From positions 1,798,001 to 1,862,000 of the forward strand of contig NZ_CP176366.1 in the NCBI RefSeq assembly GCF_046244385.1: DNA of 64,000 bases, written 5' to 3'. Source of the DNA: Methanospirillum stamsii (GTDB taxonomy: Archaea > Halobacteriota > Methanomicrobia > Methanomicrobiales > Methanospirillaceae). Below are positions 8,224 to 17,615 of this stretch, one piece after another. Position 1 is the first letter of the stretch. Each line of letters opens with the position of its first letter. Both the position numbers and the translations under genes were made by a program. Under the pieces are notes generated by a model. It saw only the letters and a program-made list of their open reading frames with translations. It had not been told where the DNA came from and made no database searches.

Positions 8224-9831
8224 TTATCCTGATATTATTTTCTTAAATTTATCTTCTGCCTCTGTTGCTTCTTTTTCTTTTCCCTGCATCCGGTATGCTT
8301 CAATGAGAGCCGGATAAATTTCAGTGACCTTGCTTCCGGGTTTTTTCAGGAGTTTTTCACAGATTCCAATGGTCCGTTTGGGATACCCGGACTGGTTTAA
8401 AAATCGTGCCAGATGGATCATGGCATCTTCTTCAGAAAATCCTGCCTGAATTGACCGATTAACAAGGTCGAGACCTCTTTTGATATCCTTTCGCAGAAGG
8501 AACTGGTATCCTTCCAGGAGATAGGCATATTGGTTTAGTTCTTTTTCTTTGAACATGGGAATGAAGTCTGTCATCTCATCCATCTTTCCAAGGTTTCCGG
8601 CAAGATATAATGATACGCCTGATTCTGAAAGAAGTCTGCCCTCCCTCATGTTCCCGGTGAGGAATTCAAAAGCTTTTTCATCCTCTCTTTTTTCCATGAG
8701 TTCATCCAGTGTATCATACAATTCTTCCTCCGGGTCATCATAATTCCAATCCTCACTCCGGGGGTTTTCCCATAATCCCGGAAATTTTCTGCTCTGTTCA
8801 ATGGTTTTACTTCGTATGTCCGGATTATTTCTCTCCATCTCATCCATCAGGGACGGTATGATATCTGATATTCCGGTATCCTCCAGGTGATATAACATTT
8901 CAAAAACCTGACATTCATCTCCGCCGGTCTCTGTCTGCAGGGTTTTAAGAAATCCGGGCTTATTAATGGCGTCAGTGTGCAGTGATTCTATCAATCGGTT
9001 TCCAATGGAATATTCGGATGTGTATTTTTTTATATCATTGAGACAGGTATGCAGGCGAAGTGAGATTGAAGGATCTTCGACCGGCCTTACATTACATAAT
9101 TTTGTAGCAAGAGCAAATCCATTATCACCGACAGCTTCAGCTACCAAAAACCCTGGTAATGCTTCATATGGTCCTTCATTATCCAGAGTCTGATAGATAT
9201 TATCGCTGATGCCCTCAAGGTAGATCTTTATAAAATCGACAAAGAAATAGAGTTCGACCTCATAATTTTCCCGGATACCATATCGCTGTAATATTTCCAA
9301 TCCGGTGATTACTTCCCGCATAGGGAGACCAGAGAGGCATGAATATTCATCCGGATATTCCAGGACATCGTCATCAATGGTAAGATCGGTAATTTCTTCA
9401 GCTTCGAGTATTTTGTTCCAAATGGTAACTGCTTCATCTTTTTTGTCAAGTGTTCCGGCAGCGATGAAAGCGATAAGGAGGTCAACTGTTGTTTCCTGTT
9501 TTAATATGAGGGAAGAGAGAAGATCTTTTATCTCCTCCTTTCTTCCCATTGCACCCAGATGTCCGGCTAAATTGAGCTGTAAATTCGGATGTTTTTCCAG
9601 GATATTTTTTTGAGAGATGAGATCGATTGCTTCTTCGTGTTCACCAAGCAGGGTCAGCAATGATTCACGTGACTTCAGAATACAGTAATCATCCGGATGC
9701 CTGGTCCCGAGGTTGGTTATTTCAGTATAGATGTCCAGTAATTGTAAATCTGTAAGTTTTTCTCCGATGAGGTCAATTCCGTCACTGGATGAGCATACGT
9801 TGTCAAGTTCGCCAAAGAAAGTAACCATCAA
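8224..9831 (-). CDS. Large helical-repeat (TPR-like) cytosolic protein
   Basis: This 535-residue acidic protein consists mostly of paired helices with TPR-like spacing, for example SLYLAGNLGKMDEMTDFIPM, IHLARFLNQSGYPKRTIGIC and PALIEAYRMQGKEKEATEAE near the C-terminus. There is no signal peptide, membrane helix or recognised enzyme motif. It may be a scaffold for protein contacts. It stands alone: its 3' end meets the broken VapC gene and its upstream side is a non-coding gap. I do not recognise the specific family. Confidence 0.72.
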   Translation of the reverse strand: MMVTFFGELDNVCSSSDGIDLIGEKLTDLQLLDIYTEITNLGTRHPDDYCILKSRESLLTLLGEHEEAIDLISQKNILEKHPNLQLNLAGHLGAMGRKEEIKDLLSSLILKQETTVDLLIAFIAAGTLDKKDEAVTIWNKILEAEEITDLTIDDDVLEYPDEYSCLSGLPMREVITGLEILQRYGIRENYEVELYFFVDFIKIYLEGISDNIYQTLDNEGPYEALPGFLVAEAVGDNGFALATKLCNVRPVEDPSISLRLHTCLNDIKKYTSEYSIGNRLIESLHTDAINKPGFLKTLQTETGGDECQVFEMLYHLEDTGISDIIPSLMDEMERNNPDIRSKTIEQSRKFPGLWENPRSEDWNYDDPEEELYDTLDELMEKREDEKAFEFLTGNMREGRLLSESGVSLYLAGNLGKMDEMTDFIPMFKEKELNQYAYLLEGYQFLLRKDIKRGLDLVNRSIQAGFSEEDAMIHLARFLNQSGYPKRTIGICEKLLKKPGSKVTEIYPALIEAYRMQGKEKEATEAEDKFKKIISG

Positions 9832-9990
9832 TAGTAATTGTATGTCCGGAGTAATGATTGTTGAGAAATTACATTGGTGAACTTCAGTATTACTTAAAAG
9901 AGAGATATACTCTCTATTTTTTCAATTAACCTCTTTTTATGGGAATATTTTTTAAAAAACCAAAAAAAGAGCCCACAATTTAGTTATTAT

Positions 9991-10152
9991 ATGGGCATTG
10001 GGGTAATAATTGTATTATGGGCTTTAATTTCAATTTGGAAAGATATAATGGAGTATTTTATGGTCCGGGGTGTCAATGTGAGAAGAAAAATATCAATCAC
10101 GGGAGAGTCAGGTTTTGGAAATGCGTTATCCGGGTTTTTTTCACGAAAATGA
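9991..10152 (+). CDS. Possible 53-residue small membrane protein
   Basis: The frame MGIGVIIVLWALISIWKDIM followed by a basic tail (VNVRRKISI, ending SGFFSRK) could encode a single membrane helix with a positively charged cytosolic end. No convincing ribosome-binding site is visible and there is no family match I know. It may be chance. Confidence 0.2.
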   Translation: MGIGVIIVLWALISIWKDIMEYFMVRGVNVRRKISITGESGFGNALSGFFSRK

Positions 10153-10444
10153 AAGGAATGATTATTTTTTGAAGGTAATTTGGGGGTTAAATTGCCATAG
10201 GGTGAATTTGTTCATGCAGATTTAAGATTTATACTATTTGTGGCGGTATTTCTTAATCTATTAAGTAATTTCGAACTATTTTTTGTGCTATCCTGGCTGA
10301 TCACAGGTCCCATTGAAATATGGCCCGGAAAACGATTCGGTAGATTGACGGTATGCCCGGATCCGGGGGTGAGGCATATAAATATTGACAGAGTAAATGA
10401 GGGGGGAATAGCGTTTTGATATGGTACCAGTATTACTAATACTC

Positions 10445-10452
10445 AAAAAAAA
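10445..10452 (-). terminator. Oligo-T terminator of the pilin cluster
   Basis: Eight A residues on the plus strand give T8 on the transcript strand 9 bases past the stop of 10461-11702. Short oligo-T tracts act as intrinsic terminators in archaea. Confidence 0.45.
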
Positions 10453-10460
10453 GAAGGGAT

Positions 10461-11702
10461 TTAACTAGAACATTGTGAACATTCGTCACTTGGACAGAGA
10501 GGAGTAGTCTTTTTACATACTCCGGAAGATACCCATGTGCTACCGAGTTTCCAATGAAGTTGTGATCCTCCGGTGTTTCCTTTACTGAATGGACTTGTCC
10601 AGAATGGTGCATTAATCGAAGAATTTACATAGAATATATCTGGTTGACACCGATATTCCTTGACTGGGTCAGTGTTTCCAGAAGCGGTAAATTCATTCCA
10701 TGGTTGATCAGAGTCACCGCCCTTTGTTTTGGGTAGAATTTCCCAATTATCTACTGTAGTGGTATAAGAAAATTCTGCAACACATGAACCCGTACCCATT
10801 TTTTGTCCATGTGAATTAGTCGTATAACATTGGCACATGCCCTCGTATTCTGGAATTATCGCTGCACTTTCATCAATTTCAGTTTCTTCTTCAGTATCAT
10901 CCTCAATCACACACTTATCAATACTACCACTCACATAAAATTCAACATCATTGTAATCTGGTTCTCCAGATTTCCAGTCCTTTTTCAATAAATCTTCATA
11001 GGAAACTAAATATTTGTGGTAAGTTCCTCCAGTCGTATTATTGAAGAGTGTAATGGCACCGTGTTCTTCTCCATCTGGATTTCTTGAGGCTGGTCCGGTA
11101 TAATATGTTTGATCATCACTCGTTTTGGTTGTTCCCATATCTGCAGTATCTGCAAATTTTAATTCATCACCAACTTCAAAAGTTCCCAGACTCCAGGTTT
11201 TTCCCAAGGGATCGCCGTATGATTTAGGATCTCCTTTTGTCCAGCCTAATGCCTGATATCGGGGGCCGGCCAGATAAAATGTGTTCTTATATCCTGCTTT
11301 AGAAAATGCAAATTCAACAATTATTTCTGAAGTGTTATCCAACACACACAATGATTTTCCTACACCTGTTATATTAACTGGAACTTCTGTAGTTGCAGTT
11401 GGTAATGGAGTAGGTGTTGGTGTAGGTGTAGGAGTCGCTGTTGGTGTTGATTTCCCTAGATTTGTAAAACTTTCAGGATCCGGATTCTTTTCATCATCGA
11501 TGATTGCCTGATAGTCAGCAACTGATCCCGAGAGAGATGCAGATTGAGAGACATTTCCTATGTAAATATCCATTCCAACAGGTTTCCCTAGTCCGGTGTT
11601 TGTCTCGGATCCAGCAATTCCAATAACTGAAACTGCAATCATTAGTAAAATCAAAGTACACCATTTGTAATTGATTTTAAGAAATCTGTTCATTTTTTTC
11701 AC
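10461..11702 (-). CDS. Secreted Thr/Pro-linker protein of the pilin cluster
   Basis: This 413-residue protein has an N-terminal hydrophobic signal segment (about 10-30), a Thr/Pro linker (residues about 85-105, repeated TP), and a middle domain. The middle domain has TWSLGTFEVGDELKF, YTGPASRNPDGEEHG and SGEPDYNDVEFYVSG, which resemble DUF4114-type extracellular domains. The C-terminal Cys-containing part has CVAEFSYTTT and QPWNEF, and these recur in the pilin 12174-13025. It lies 9 bases after pilin 11712-12170 and ends with two Cys pairs. It is likely exported and cell-surface associated. Confidence 0.65.
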   Translation of the reverse strand: MKKMNRFLKINYKWCTLILLMIAVSVIGIAGSETNTGLGKPVGMDIYIGNVSQSASLSGSVADYQAIIDDEKNPDPESFTNLGKSTPTATPTPTPTPTPLPTATTEVPVNITGVGKSLCVLDNTSEIIVEFAFSKAGYKNTFYLAGPRYQALGWTKGDPKSYGDPLGKTWSLGTFEVGDELKFADTADMGTTKTSDDQTYYTGPASRNPDGEEHGAITLFNNTTGGTYHKYLVSYEDLLKKDWKSGEPDYNDVEFYVSGSIDKCVIEDDTEEETEIDESAAIIPEYEGMCQCYTTNSHGQKMGTGSCVAEFSYTTTVDNWEILPKTKGGDSDQPWNEFTASGNTDPVKEYRCQPDIFYVNSSINAPFWTSPFSKGNTGGSQLHWKLGSTWVSSGVCKKTTPLCPSDECSQCSS

Positions 11703-11711
11703 CTTTTCAAA

Positions 11712-12170
11712 TCATTTTTTTATCAGATATTCAATTATAATCGCGTCACCATTGGTCATTATTACTTTTTTATTTCCATTAATTATCGATTCAAAATCTA
11801 TTGACTTATCCTTAGAGGGATCTTTCCAGCAGATTTTATCTCTTGAGAGCTCAGAAAAATCTTCGGCATAATAAAATCTGCTTGGATCTACTGGGATTCC
11901 TGTCTCACATCGAGTCTTATTAGCATACTCAGTATTCAAAAAGTACGTTAATTTCTTAGGATCAAACGTATCTCCTCCTTCATGCCGGACAACAATCGCA
12001 AAATATGATCCATTACAATCAATGCATGAAGAACTCAAAACGGCTTTCTCCTTTGCCTGTGGAGGAGGAGTTGAAGTCATAAAAACTGTGACAATTCCAA
12101 TTCCTGTGATTACTATTGCAACCAAGAGGATTGCTCCAACAATTTCTGATACAGCATGTTCTTTTTTCAT
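11712..12170 (-). CDS. Type IV pilin-like protein (class III signal peptide)
   Basis: The 152-residue product begins MKKEHAVSEIVGAILLVAIV, the class III signal peptide of archaeal pilins; cleavage by the prepilin peptidase is expected before VSEIVG. The hydrophobic helix would form the filament core. The head domain has IVVRHEGGDTFDPKKLTYFL, a segment common in archaeal pilin heads, plus a CIDC pair. It is followed within 9 bases by the secreted protein 10461-11702 and preceded 3 bases away by another pilin. Confidence 0.85.
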   Translation of the reverse strand: MKKEHAVSEIVGAILLVAIVITGIGIVTVFMTSTPPPQAKEKAVLSSSCIDCNGSYFAIVVRHEGGDTFDPKKLTYFLNTEYANKTRCETGIPVDPSRFYYAEDFSELSRDKICWKDPSKDKSIDFESIINGNKKVIMTNGDAIIIEYLIKK

Positions 12171-12173
12171 GAT

Positions 12174-13025
12174 CTACCCACATGATGCTTTTGCACTTTT
12201 TGATCTATTAAGTCGCCAGACTACGCTTTTAGAGAATTTGACCGTGATGATATCTTTCCCTGAACCTGAGGAAGTAAATACTTCCTGAGGAACTACTGTA
12301 CTGACTCCATCAAAGTTATTCCAGGGTTTTCCTGTCTCATGAACAGGAATAGAAACCTTAGTTGATGTTGTGTTATATGTAAAGTAAGCGGTACACTTAT
12401 CCCCAGAACAATCATCCTCACAACCGCTAGTATTAGTCTTTGTTGGACTAATAAGAACTGGAATCAGTTCACCAGTTGGATCATTACATCCCCACGGATT
12501 ATTTTCTTTGACACAGGGACTCTCCCGGATTTTATCCGTAAACTCTGCCCTGGACATTGTAGATTTAAATGGATAATATCTTGTATCCAAACCTGCGGGC
12601 TCTGAATTACTATTAAAAATAAACCGTAATGTTTGTCCGCTTTTCCACATATCTGAAGTAGTCCAGTTTTCTCGTCCTGATAAACTACTACTACCAATAC
12701 TAGGATACATACAATCTTCAGGTGTGCCTTCGTATACCCAGTCTGGATCATCCATTTTTTCTAGTTTTCCATCTTTTGTCTGAAGGAAGAACTGAAGTTT
12801 TTGTCTTTCTAATGTTTCACCACCACCATGGTACATAATAATTTCATAACTGCTGTAGGGATCACACTGTACACAATAGGAACTAATTGACGCCTTAGGG
12901 GTTTCCTCAGGTGGTGGTGTAGAAAGTAAGATCACCCCGAGTATACTCATGCCTCCTATTACAACGCCGATCAGAAGGACTGCCCCAATTATTTCTGATA
13001 CAGCAACATCATGCCTCATACTCAT
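12174..13025 (-). CDS. Type IV pilin-like protein with added C-terminal module
   Basis: This 283-residue product starts MSMRHDVAVSEIIGAVLLIG, a class III signal peptide with cleavage expected before VSEIIG. The head starts like the other pilins (YEIIMYHGGGETLERQKL) but continues far longer. The extra C-terminal part, CTAYFTYNTTSTKV then GKPWNNF and VVWRLNRS, resembles the end of the secreted protein 10461-11702. The size is well above a usual pilin, so it may be a tip or adhesin subunit; that is inference. Confidence 0.8.
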   Translation of the reverse strand: MSMRHDVAVSEIIGAVLLIGVVIGGMSILGVILLSTPPPEETPKASISSYCVQCDPYSSYEIIMYHGGGETLERQKLQFFLQTKDGKLEKMDDPDWVYEGTPEDCMYPSIGSSSLSGRENWTTSDMWKSGQTLRFIFNSNSEPAGLDTRYYPFKSTMSRAEFTDKIRESPCVKENNPWGCNDPTGELIPVLISPTKTNTSGCEDDCSGDKCTAYFTYNTTSTKVSIPVHETGKPWNNFDGVSTVVPQEVFTSSGSGKDIITVKFSKSVVWRLNRSKSAKASCG

Positions 13026-13269
13026 ACCCCTTTGGGCAATGATTGATATTCTTGTGAAGACTTATAACTTTGGAGTGGGTAGAAATTACTCCGATGCAAT
13101 ATACTAAAATAATATTGTTTATCCAATGGTGTTCAAAAAAAAAAATTTCAATAATAAAGCCATTGAATTGCTTTTTGTAAAAAAAATAAATCTATGTGAG
13201 TAAAAATTTAACTGAAAAATGTTACCGAAAAATAAAAATAATAATTAACTCTAAAAAAAATTTAAATAA
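13026..13269. other. AT-rich gap splitting the pilin cluster
   Basis: This 244-base stretch is very AT-rich with A8 at 13253-13260 and A11 at about 13136-13146. On the minus strand these are oligo-T tracts after the stop of 13270-13944. A TTATAA element near 13063-13068 could be the TATA box for 12174-13025. The cluster may therefore be two transcription units. Confidence 0.4.
13253..13260 (-). terminator. Oligo-T terminator after pilin 13270-13944
   Basis: T8 on the transcript strand begins about 10 bases past the stop at 13270, as expected for an archaeal intrinsic terminator. Confidence 0.45.
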
Positions 13270-13944
13270 TTATTCTATATCAGTTCCAAATTGATTCATA
13301 ATAAGATTAACTTTTCCCCCTGATGGAAGGGTATAAACAATCATAACGACATCAATCGGCTTCCAACCTGATGGGTTTCGTATACGGAAGGAATCCCCAT
13401 TTTCAAAAAAACTTGTAGGTGAGGGCGTGGACTCTAGGTTGATAAAATATTCACTCTCAAATTTTTTTAATTGCCAGGTAAATCCTGATTTACCCTCATC
13501 AATAATTATATTACCATTCACTACAACACTTAAATCTTCTAATTTTAGGGAGTCTCCACCATTGTGACAGAAATAGAGAGTTTTACAATCACTTATATTC
13601 GAGCAAATCGGTTTTAAGCAATTTTCCATGCACTGAGAAATTTTGTCTTGGTATCCATCATTATTTAAATTTGTATTGAGTGAATAATCTCTCCATTTAC
13701 AATCATTTTCACAAGTTTCATTATCAAAGGGTTTACAATTAAATGACCCACGAGTACACGGATATTCTTCCATACTAGGAGGATCTGCTACATTGCTGCA
13801 GGCAATACTAAGAGAAACACGAGGAATTTTTTCCGGTACAAGAGTTGGGATGTATAACGCTGCAAAAATGCCAAATGCAGCAACCAAAATGCTGATAAGT
13901 AATATTGCGCCAATAATCTCTGATACAGCTTCTTCAAAGAACAT
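13270..13944 (-). CDS. Type IV pilin-like protein, Cys-rich
   Basis: The product (224 residues) begins MFFEEAVSEIIGAILLISIL, a class III signal peptide with expected cleavage before VSEIIG. The exported part has about ten Cys residues between residues 48 and 130, several in C-x3-C spacing, suggesting disulfides or a compact insert. The later part has LYFCHNGGDSLKLEDLSVVV, the pilin-head segment shared with its neighbours. Its start overlaps the stop of 13944-15695 by one base, so the two are co-transcribed. Confidence 0.8.
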   Translation of the reverse strand: MFFEEAVSEIIGAILLISILVAAFGIFAALYIPTLVPEKIPRVSLSIACSNVADPPSMEEYPCTRGSFNCKPFDNETCENDCKWRDYSLNTNLNNDGYQDKISQCMENCLKPICSNISDCKTLYFCHNGGDSLKLEDLSVVVNGNIIIDEGKSGFTWQLKKFESEYFINLESTPSPTSFFENGDSFRIRNPSGWKPIDVVMIVYTLPSGGKVNLIMNQFGTDIE

Positions 13945-15695
13945 CAGAGTGCACCACTTTGCATGACAAGTGATAATTCTGATTCTGAATAATCTAGAAT
14001 GAAATCTTCACATTTCGAAGGTTCTGAACAGGGATTTTCAAGATAGTCTTGTACTTTCCCCATACACCCCCCATATTCAGTGCTTGTGGTATTTGGTGGG
14101 CAAGCCAATTTTAAGCTATCAACATTTTGCCCTATTACAAGATTTGCTGAAAAAGGAGGAGTAAGAGGGACGCTATCATCATTTATATAATCTGTACGAA
14201 AATTATATATCCATGTACTATAAGTTCCAATAATTGGGCTTAATTCTGAATTATCTGATAATGTTTTATTTGTAATTGTTTTTATCTGATCAAACCCTCG
14301 TTTCCAGAGTATTGTGGTTTCTCTCATTCTTTTAATTTCATCTTCAGTAAGTTTTCTTGATTCTCTGGATGATGCATTGATAATTCGGGGATCATCTGGG
14401 AGAAACTGAATCCAAATCACCTTTGCATTTGGTTCTTCGTTATCCTGCATCTTCCACAGTGTGACATTGGTTTGTTCTGTTCCGTAGTTTGATGTAATTG
14501 ATGAAATATTTGTTGAACCGTTGAAAAAATTTTGGTTTATCTGATCAACTTTAGAAAAAATTTGTGCACTGACTGAACCGCTGATATCTTCAGTATCTGT
14601 AATTCTGATATTGTTCACACTGACCTTAAGATTATAATCCGTCGTTTCAGAAGTGATATTCTTAAAGGGAGTTAAAGCAATTGACGGTATCAACATAACA
14701 GAAGACCCTCCTGTTGGTTGAATTAAAAATAATCCTCCCATTTCATAAAACAGGTTTTGGTTAACCCAATATCTGTTCTTAGAATTATATTGAAATGACC
14801 CAATCCTTGGAGGAAATTTTCCAACTTTTGACATTATTGTATGAGGTGAATAAATCATCTCCTCATCTCGGTGAATAAAAGAATACTCTGTTGAATTATT
14901 GGGTATAATATCATTATCTTTCAGGATATTGTAAGTATAATTTTTTCCAAAAGTCAGGTTTTCAATAATTGTTTTTTCAGCAATATAATTCCTTGAAGTA
15001 GAATTATCGAGAGTTTCTAGAACAAGATCATATTGAGGAACCATATTAAAGGAAATATTTGCCGTAAAATTTGACATATTTATAATTTGATCGACTGACC
15101 ATGTTGGTAGAGCTGTTGGAGTGGGGATAATATAGATAGGGTTTGTTACAGTAATTGTCCCCGGAGTATTATTCATTGAATACCGTTCTTTAATGGTAAA
15201 ATTGTAACATCTATCTGAAATACACTTTGGATTTTCAATATTACTGGGTAAACACTCAGTTTTGGATATGCAATTAATTTCTAAGATTGGATTCGAAATT
15301 GGGGGTGTAGAATATTCAATATCTGAAATATCCATCATACTCCCATTAACAGAAACCATCAGAAAATCATTCTGTTCATTCACCATCAAAGTCCCGGTTG
15401 CTTCAATAAACGAACTAAGAGGCATAATACTCAGAGCTCCGGATCCAACGGATGATAGTGTTCCCAGTTCAAAAGACCGGGCAATTGGCAAATTTATCTT
15501 ATTATTAATGATTAATCCGTCGATATCTGCTTTCAGCCCGATAAATTCCTGGGTAATATATTTCATATGAGAGATTTCTGCATCTCTTCCCTGAATCGGG
15601 ACTACATACAAGAGGTACATTGAAAATAAAATAGTTAGCAGGGCTACTATCATTAAAAACCCAATAACTTCTGATAGCGCCTGCTCCCGTTTCAC
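13944..15695 (-). CDS. Large class III signal-peptide protein (pilin-like)
   Basis: I chose the GTG at 15695 because it gives VKREQALSEVIGFLMIVALL, a class III signal peptide with cleavage before LSEVIG, and has a G-rich GGTG just upstream; the longer frame to 15767 adds residues that do not fit. The mature protein is about 575 residues, far larger than a pilin. It has a segment (KYITQEFIGLKADIDGLI) like those in archaeal DUF7289-type surface proteins. It is the first gene of the cluster and may serve as a minor pilin or surface anchor. Confidence 0.7.
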   Translation of the reverse strand: MKREQALSEVIGFLMIVALLTILFSMYLLYVVPIQGRDAEISHMKYITQEFIGLKADIDGLIINNKINLPIARSFELGTLSSVGSGALSIMPLSSFIEATGTLMVNEQNDFLMVSVNGSMMDISDIEYSTPPISNPILEINCISKTECLPSNIENPKCISDRCYNFTIKERYSMNNTPGTITVTNPIYIIPTPTALPTWSVDQIINMSNFTANISFNMVPQYDLVLETLDNSTSRNYIAEKTIIENLTFGKNYTYNILKDNDIIPNNSTEYSFIHRDEEMIYSPHTIMSKVGKFPPRIGSFQYNSKNRYWVNQNLFYEMGGLFLIQPTGGSSVMLIPSIALTPFKNITSETTDYNLKVSVNNIRITDTEDISGSVSAQIFSKVDQINQNFFNGSTNISSITSNYGTEQTNVTLWKMQDNEEPNAKVIWIQFLPDDPRIINASSRESRKLTEDEIKRMRETTILWKRGFDQIKTITNKTLSDNSELSPIIGTYSTWIYNFRTDYINDDSVPLTPPFSANLVIGQNVDSLKLACPPNTTSTEYGGCMGKVQDYLENPCSEPSKCEDFILDYSESELSLVMQSGAL

Positions 15696-15767
15696 TCCCC
15701 CACCCCGAATATGATACTTATATCTCTCAAAGTTCATGAAACTATTGCCAACACAAAGTCTCATCAA

Positions 15768-16439
15768 ATACGACCGGACATCAAAAACTCTCCCTCATAA
15801 AAAAACGCACCTTCCCAAACCATTCCACATACATTCCGGTTAAATATCCGGATTACCCACACAATCCATTCCCGTTATTTACCCGGACTCCTTGAATCAC
15901 TCACCACAATATCGCCAATGCCTCGGTCATAAATACACTCAGACCCGGGGGCTTACTAATATCTCTGAACCAATGGTTTTATTATCCCATAATCTAACTT
16001 CTCTCTTTAGAAGATAGCATTACCGTACAGGCATCAACCGTACTGCTTCCCTGATGCTATGTTCCCGGAGAGAGATGAATTTTGCAAATAAAAAAGCCAT
16101 ATCCAACCAAATATCCGTAAATGTTTCCTGTTTATCCCGGAGATTATTTCCGGTCTCATCACCTCGTGAATCTCACAGGGCACCTGATCGCTCTTTCATT
16201 ACCTCCTTTTTTTATCAAAATAACTCGATAATAGCCCAATTATCTCGGATAAAAATACTTCACCCCTGGAATTTCTCAATACAATTTATCTCCGGACTCT
16301 TGTCACTAAAAACCCGCTTATATCTAATACTATCTTTCATTCTCCTGGCTTTTTCCGCGCAAGGTCTGATTATCCGGATACCCGGATCATTCTTGAAACC
16401 ATATCCGGATGCGAAATGTCAGTTTCACCGGAGGCAATG
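15768..16439. other. Divergent non-coding region
   Basis: About 670 bases between the minus-strand pilin cluster and the plus-strand signalling genes. The only longer open frame (16054-16440) has no family resemblance and unlikely composition. The end of the region holds the Shine-Dalgarno GGAGG (16430-16434) of the next gene. Promoters for both directions must lie here but I could not fix them. Confidence 0.5.
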
Positions 16440-17603
16440 ATGAGTAAAAAGAAAAAATCCAGGTCCGATTTACCGGATAATAATGGATTAATCCTGGTGG
16501 TAGAGGACTCACCGGCAACCATCAGTCTTATCAGGGCCACTCTTGAAGAGGCGGGATATTATGTGCTCATTGCCACATCCGGTGAATCAGCATTGGACCG
16601 GATAAGAATACAGATTCCAGATCTCATTCTTCTTGATGTAATGCTGCCCGGAATGGACGGGTATGAAACCTGTAAGAAGATAAAAGCAGAAAAAAAATGG
16701 ACAGAAATTCCGGTAATCTTCTTATCCGTCCTCTCTGACCCGGAAGATAAAGTCATAGGGTTTCAGGCCGGAGCGGTTGACTACTTAATCAAACCCTATT
16801 CTGCCGCAGAACTTCTTGCCAGAGTTGACACTCATCTGAAGGTATCGCGGCTGCATAACCAGGTAATCACATACTCCCGGGAACTTGAAGAACGACTGGA
16901 AGAACTGGACACATTTACTTATCTCGTATCTCATGATCTGAGAAATCCAGTCCGTGCTATTGATGGATTTGCCCATCTCCTCTCGTCATCAGATGCAATC
17001 GGGCAATCAGAGGACTTTACTCATTACCTTGATAAAATCCATGAAAATGTTCGCATCATGGATCAGCTTATCGAAGACCTCCTCCGGATATCGCGTATCT
17101 CCCGGATACAGATAGACGATAAAGAAATTAACATGAAAAACCTGGCTGCATCGGTAGTTCAGGAGATAAAAAAATTATACCCCTCCATACCGTTTACCGT
17201 AACTATTGATGATATCCCTCCTGCATCTGGCGACCCTCATTTAATAAGGCAGGTCTTTGTAAACTTGGTTTCAAATGCGATGAGATTTTCAAAATCACAA
17301 AAAATCCCTCAAATCACCATCGGGCACGAGTTATCCGGCTCAATCGGAGAGTATTATGTGAAAGATAATGGTATCGGGTTTAACATGCAATACGCAGAAA
17401 AAATCTTTGAAATTTTTTTTACTCTCCCCTATTCTGATGATTATGAAGGAACCGGTGCCGGACTTACCATTGTAAAGAGGATAATCACCAAGCATGGCGG
17501 AAAAGTTCGTGCAATCTCAAAAGAAGGTTCAGGATCCACTTTTTTCTTCACCCTGAATGAGGATTCATCTGATGACTTGAGGTTCTCTGCCCTGCCCGGA
17601 TGA
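16440..17603 (+). CDS. REC-HisKA-HATPase hybrid kinase
   Basis: This 387-residue cytosolic protein starts with a receiver domain (LVVEDS, LILLDVMLPGMDGYE with Asp near 66, and KPY), followed by a coiled coil and a histidine kinase core. The phosphoacceptor is VSHDLRNPVRAI with His near 165. The ATPase has NLVSNAMRFS, KDNGIGF and GAGLTIVKRI. The start at 16440 is preferred because GGAGG lies five bases before it; the in-frame ATGs at 16437 and 16416 are alternatives. The giant hybrid kinase follows 12 bases downstream, so the two probably act together. Confidence 0.88.
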   Translation: MSKKKKSRSDLPDNNGLILVVEDSPATISLIRATLEEAGYYVLIATSGESALDRIRIQIPDLILLDVMLPGMDGYETCKKIKAEKKWTEIPVIFLSVLSDPEDKVIGFQAGAVDYLIKPYSAAELLARVDTHLKVSRLHNQVITYSRELEERLEELDTFTYLVSHDLRNPVRAIDGFAHLLSSSDAIGQSEDFTHYLDKIHENVRIMDQLIEDLLRISRISRIQIDDKEINMKNLAASVVQEIKKLYPSIPFTVTIDDIPPASGDPHLIRQVFVNLVSNAMRFSKSQKIPQITIGHELSGSIGEYYVKDNGIGFNMQYAEKIFEIFFTLPYSDDYEGTGAGLTIVKRIITKHGGKVRAISKEGSGSTFFFTLNEDSSDDLRFSALPG

Positions 17604-17615
17604 AAGGGATTGATT

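Larger units (their letters stand above)
9832..10460. other. Non-coding gap between helical-repeat gene and pilin cluster
   Basis: About 630 AT-rich bases with little coding character. It includes a short ORF (9991-10152, listed separately) and an oligo-A run at 10445-10452. Read on the minus strand that run is T8 just after the stop of 10461-11702, which fits an archaeal terminator. No RNA gene or clear repeat was recognised. Confidence 0.5.

Noticed and set aside
8135..8317. A plus-strand frame overlapping the end of the PIN gene
   Set aside because: It partly overlaps both the PIN frame and the convergent helical-repeat gene and shows no family feature.
16054..16440. A 128-codon open frame before the REC kinase
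   Set aside because: It has no family resemblance, odd composition and overlaps the start of a well-supported gene. It lies in a promoter-type region.
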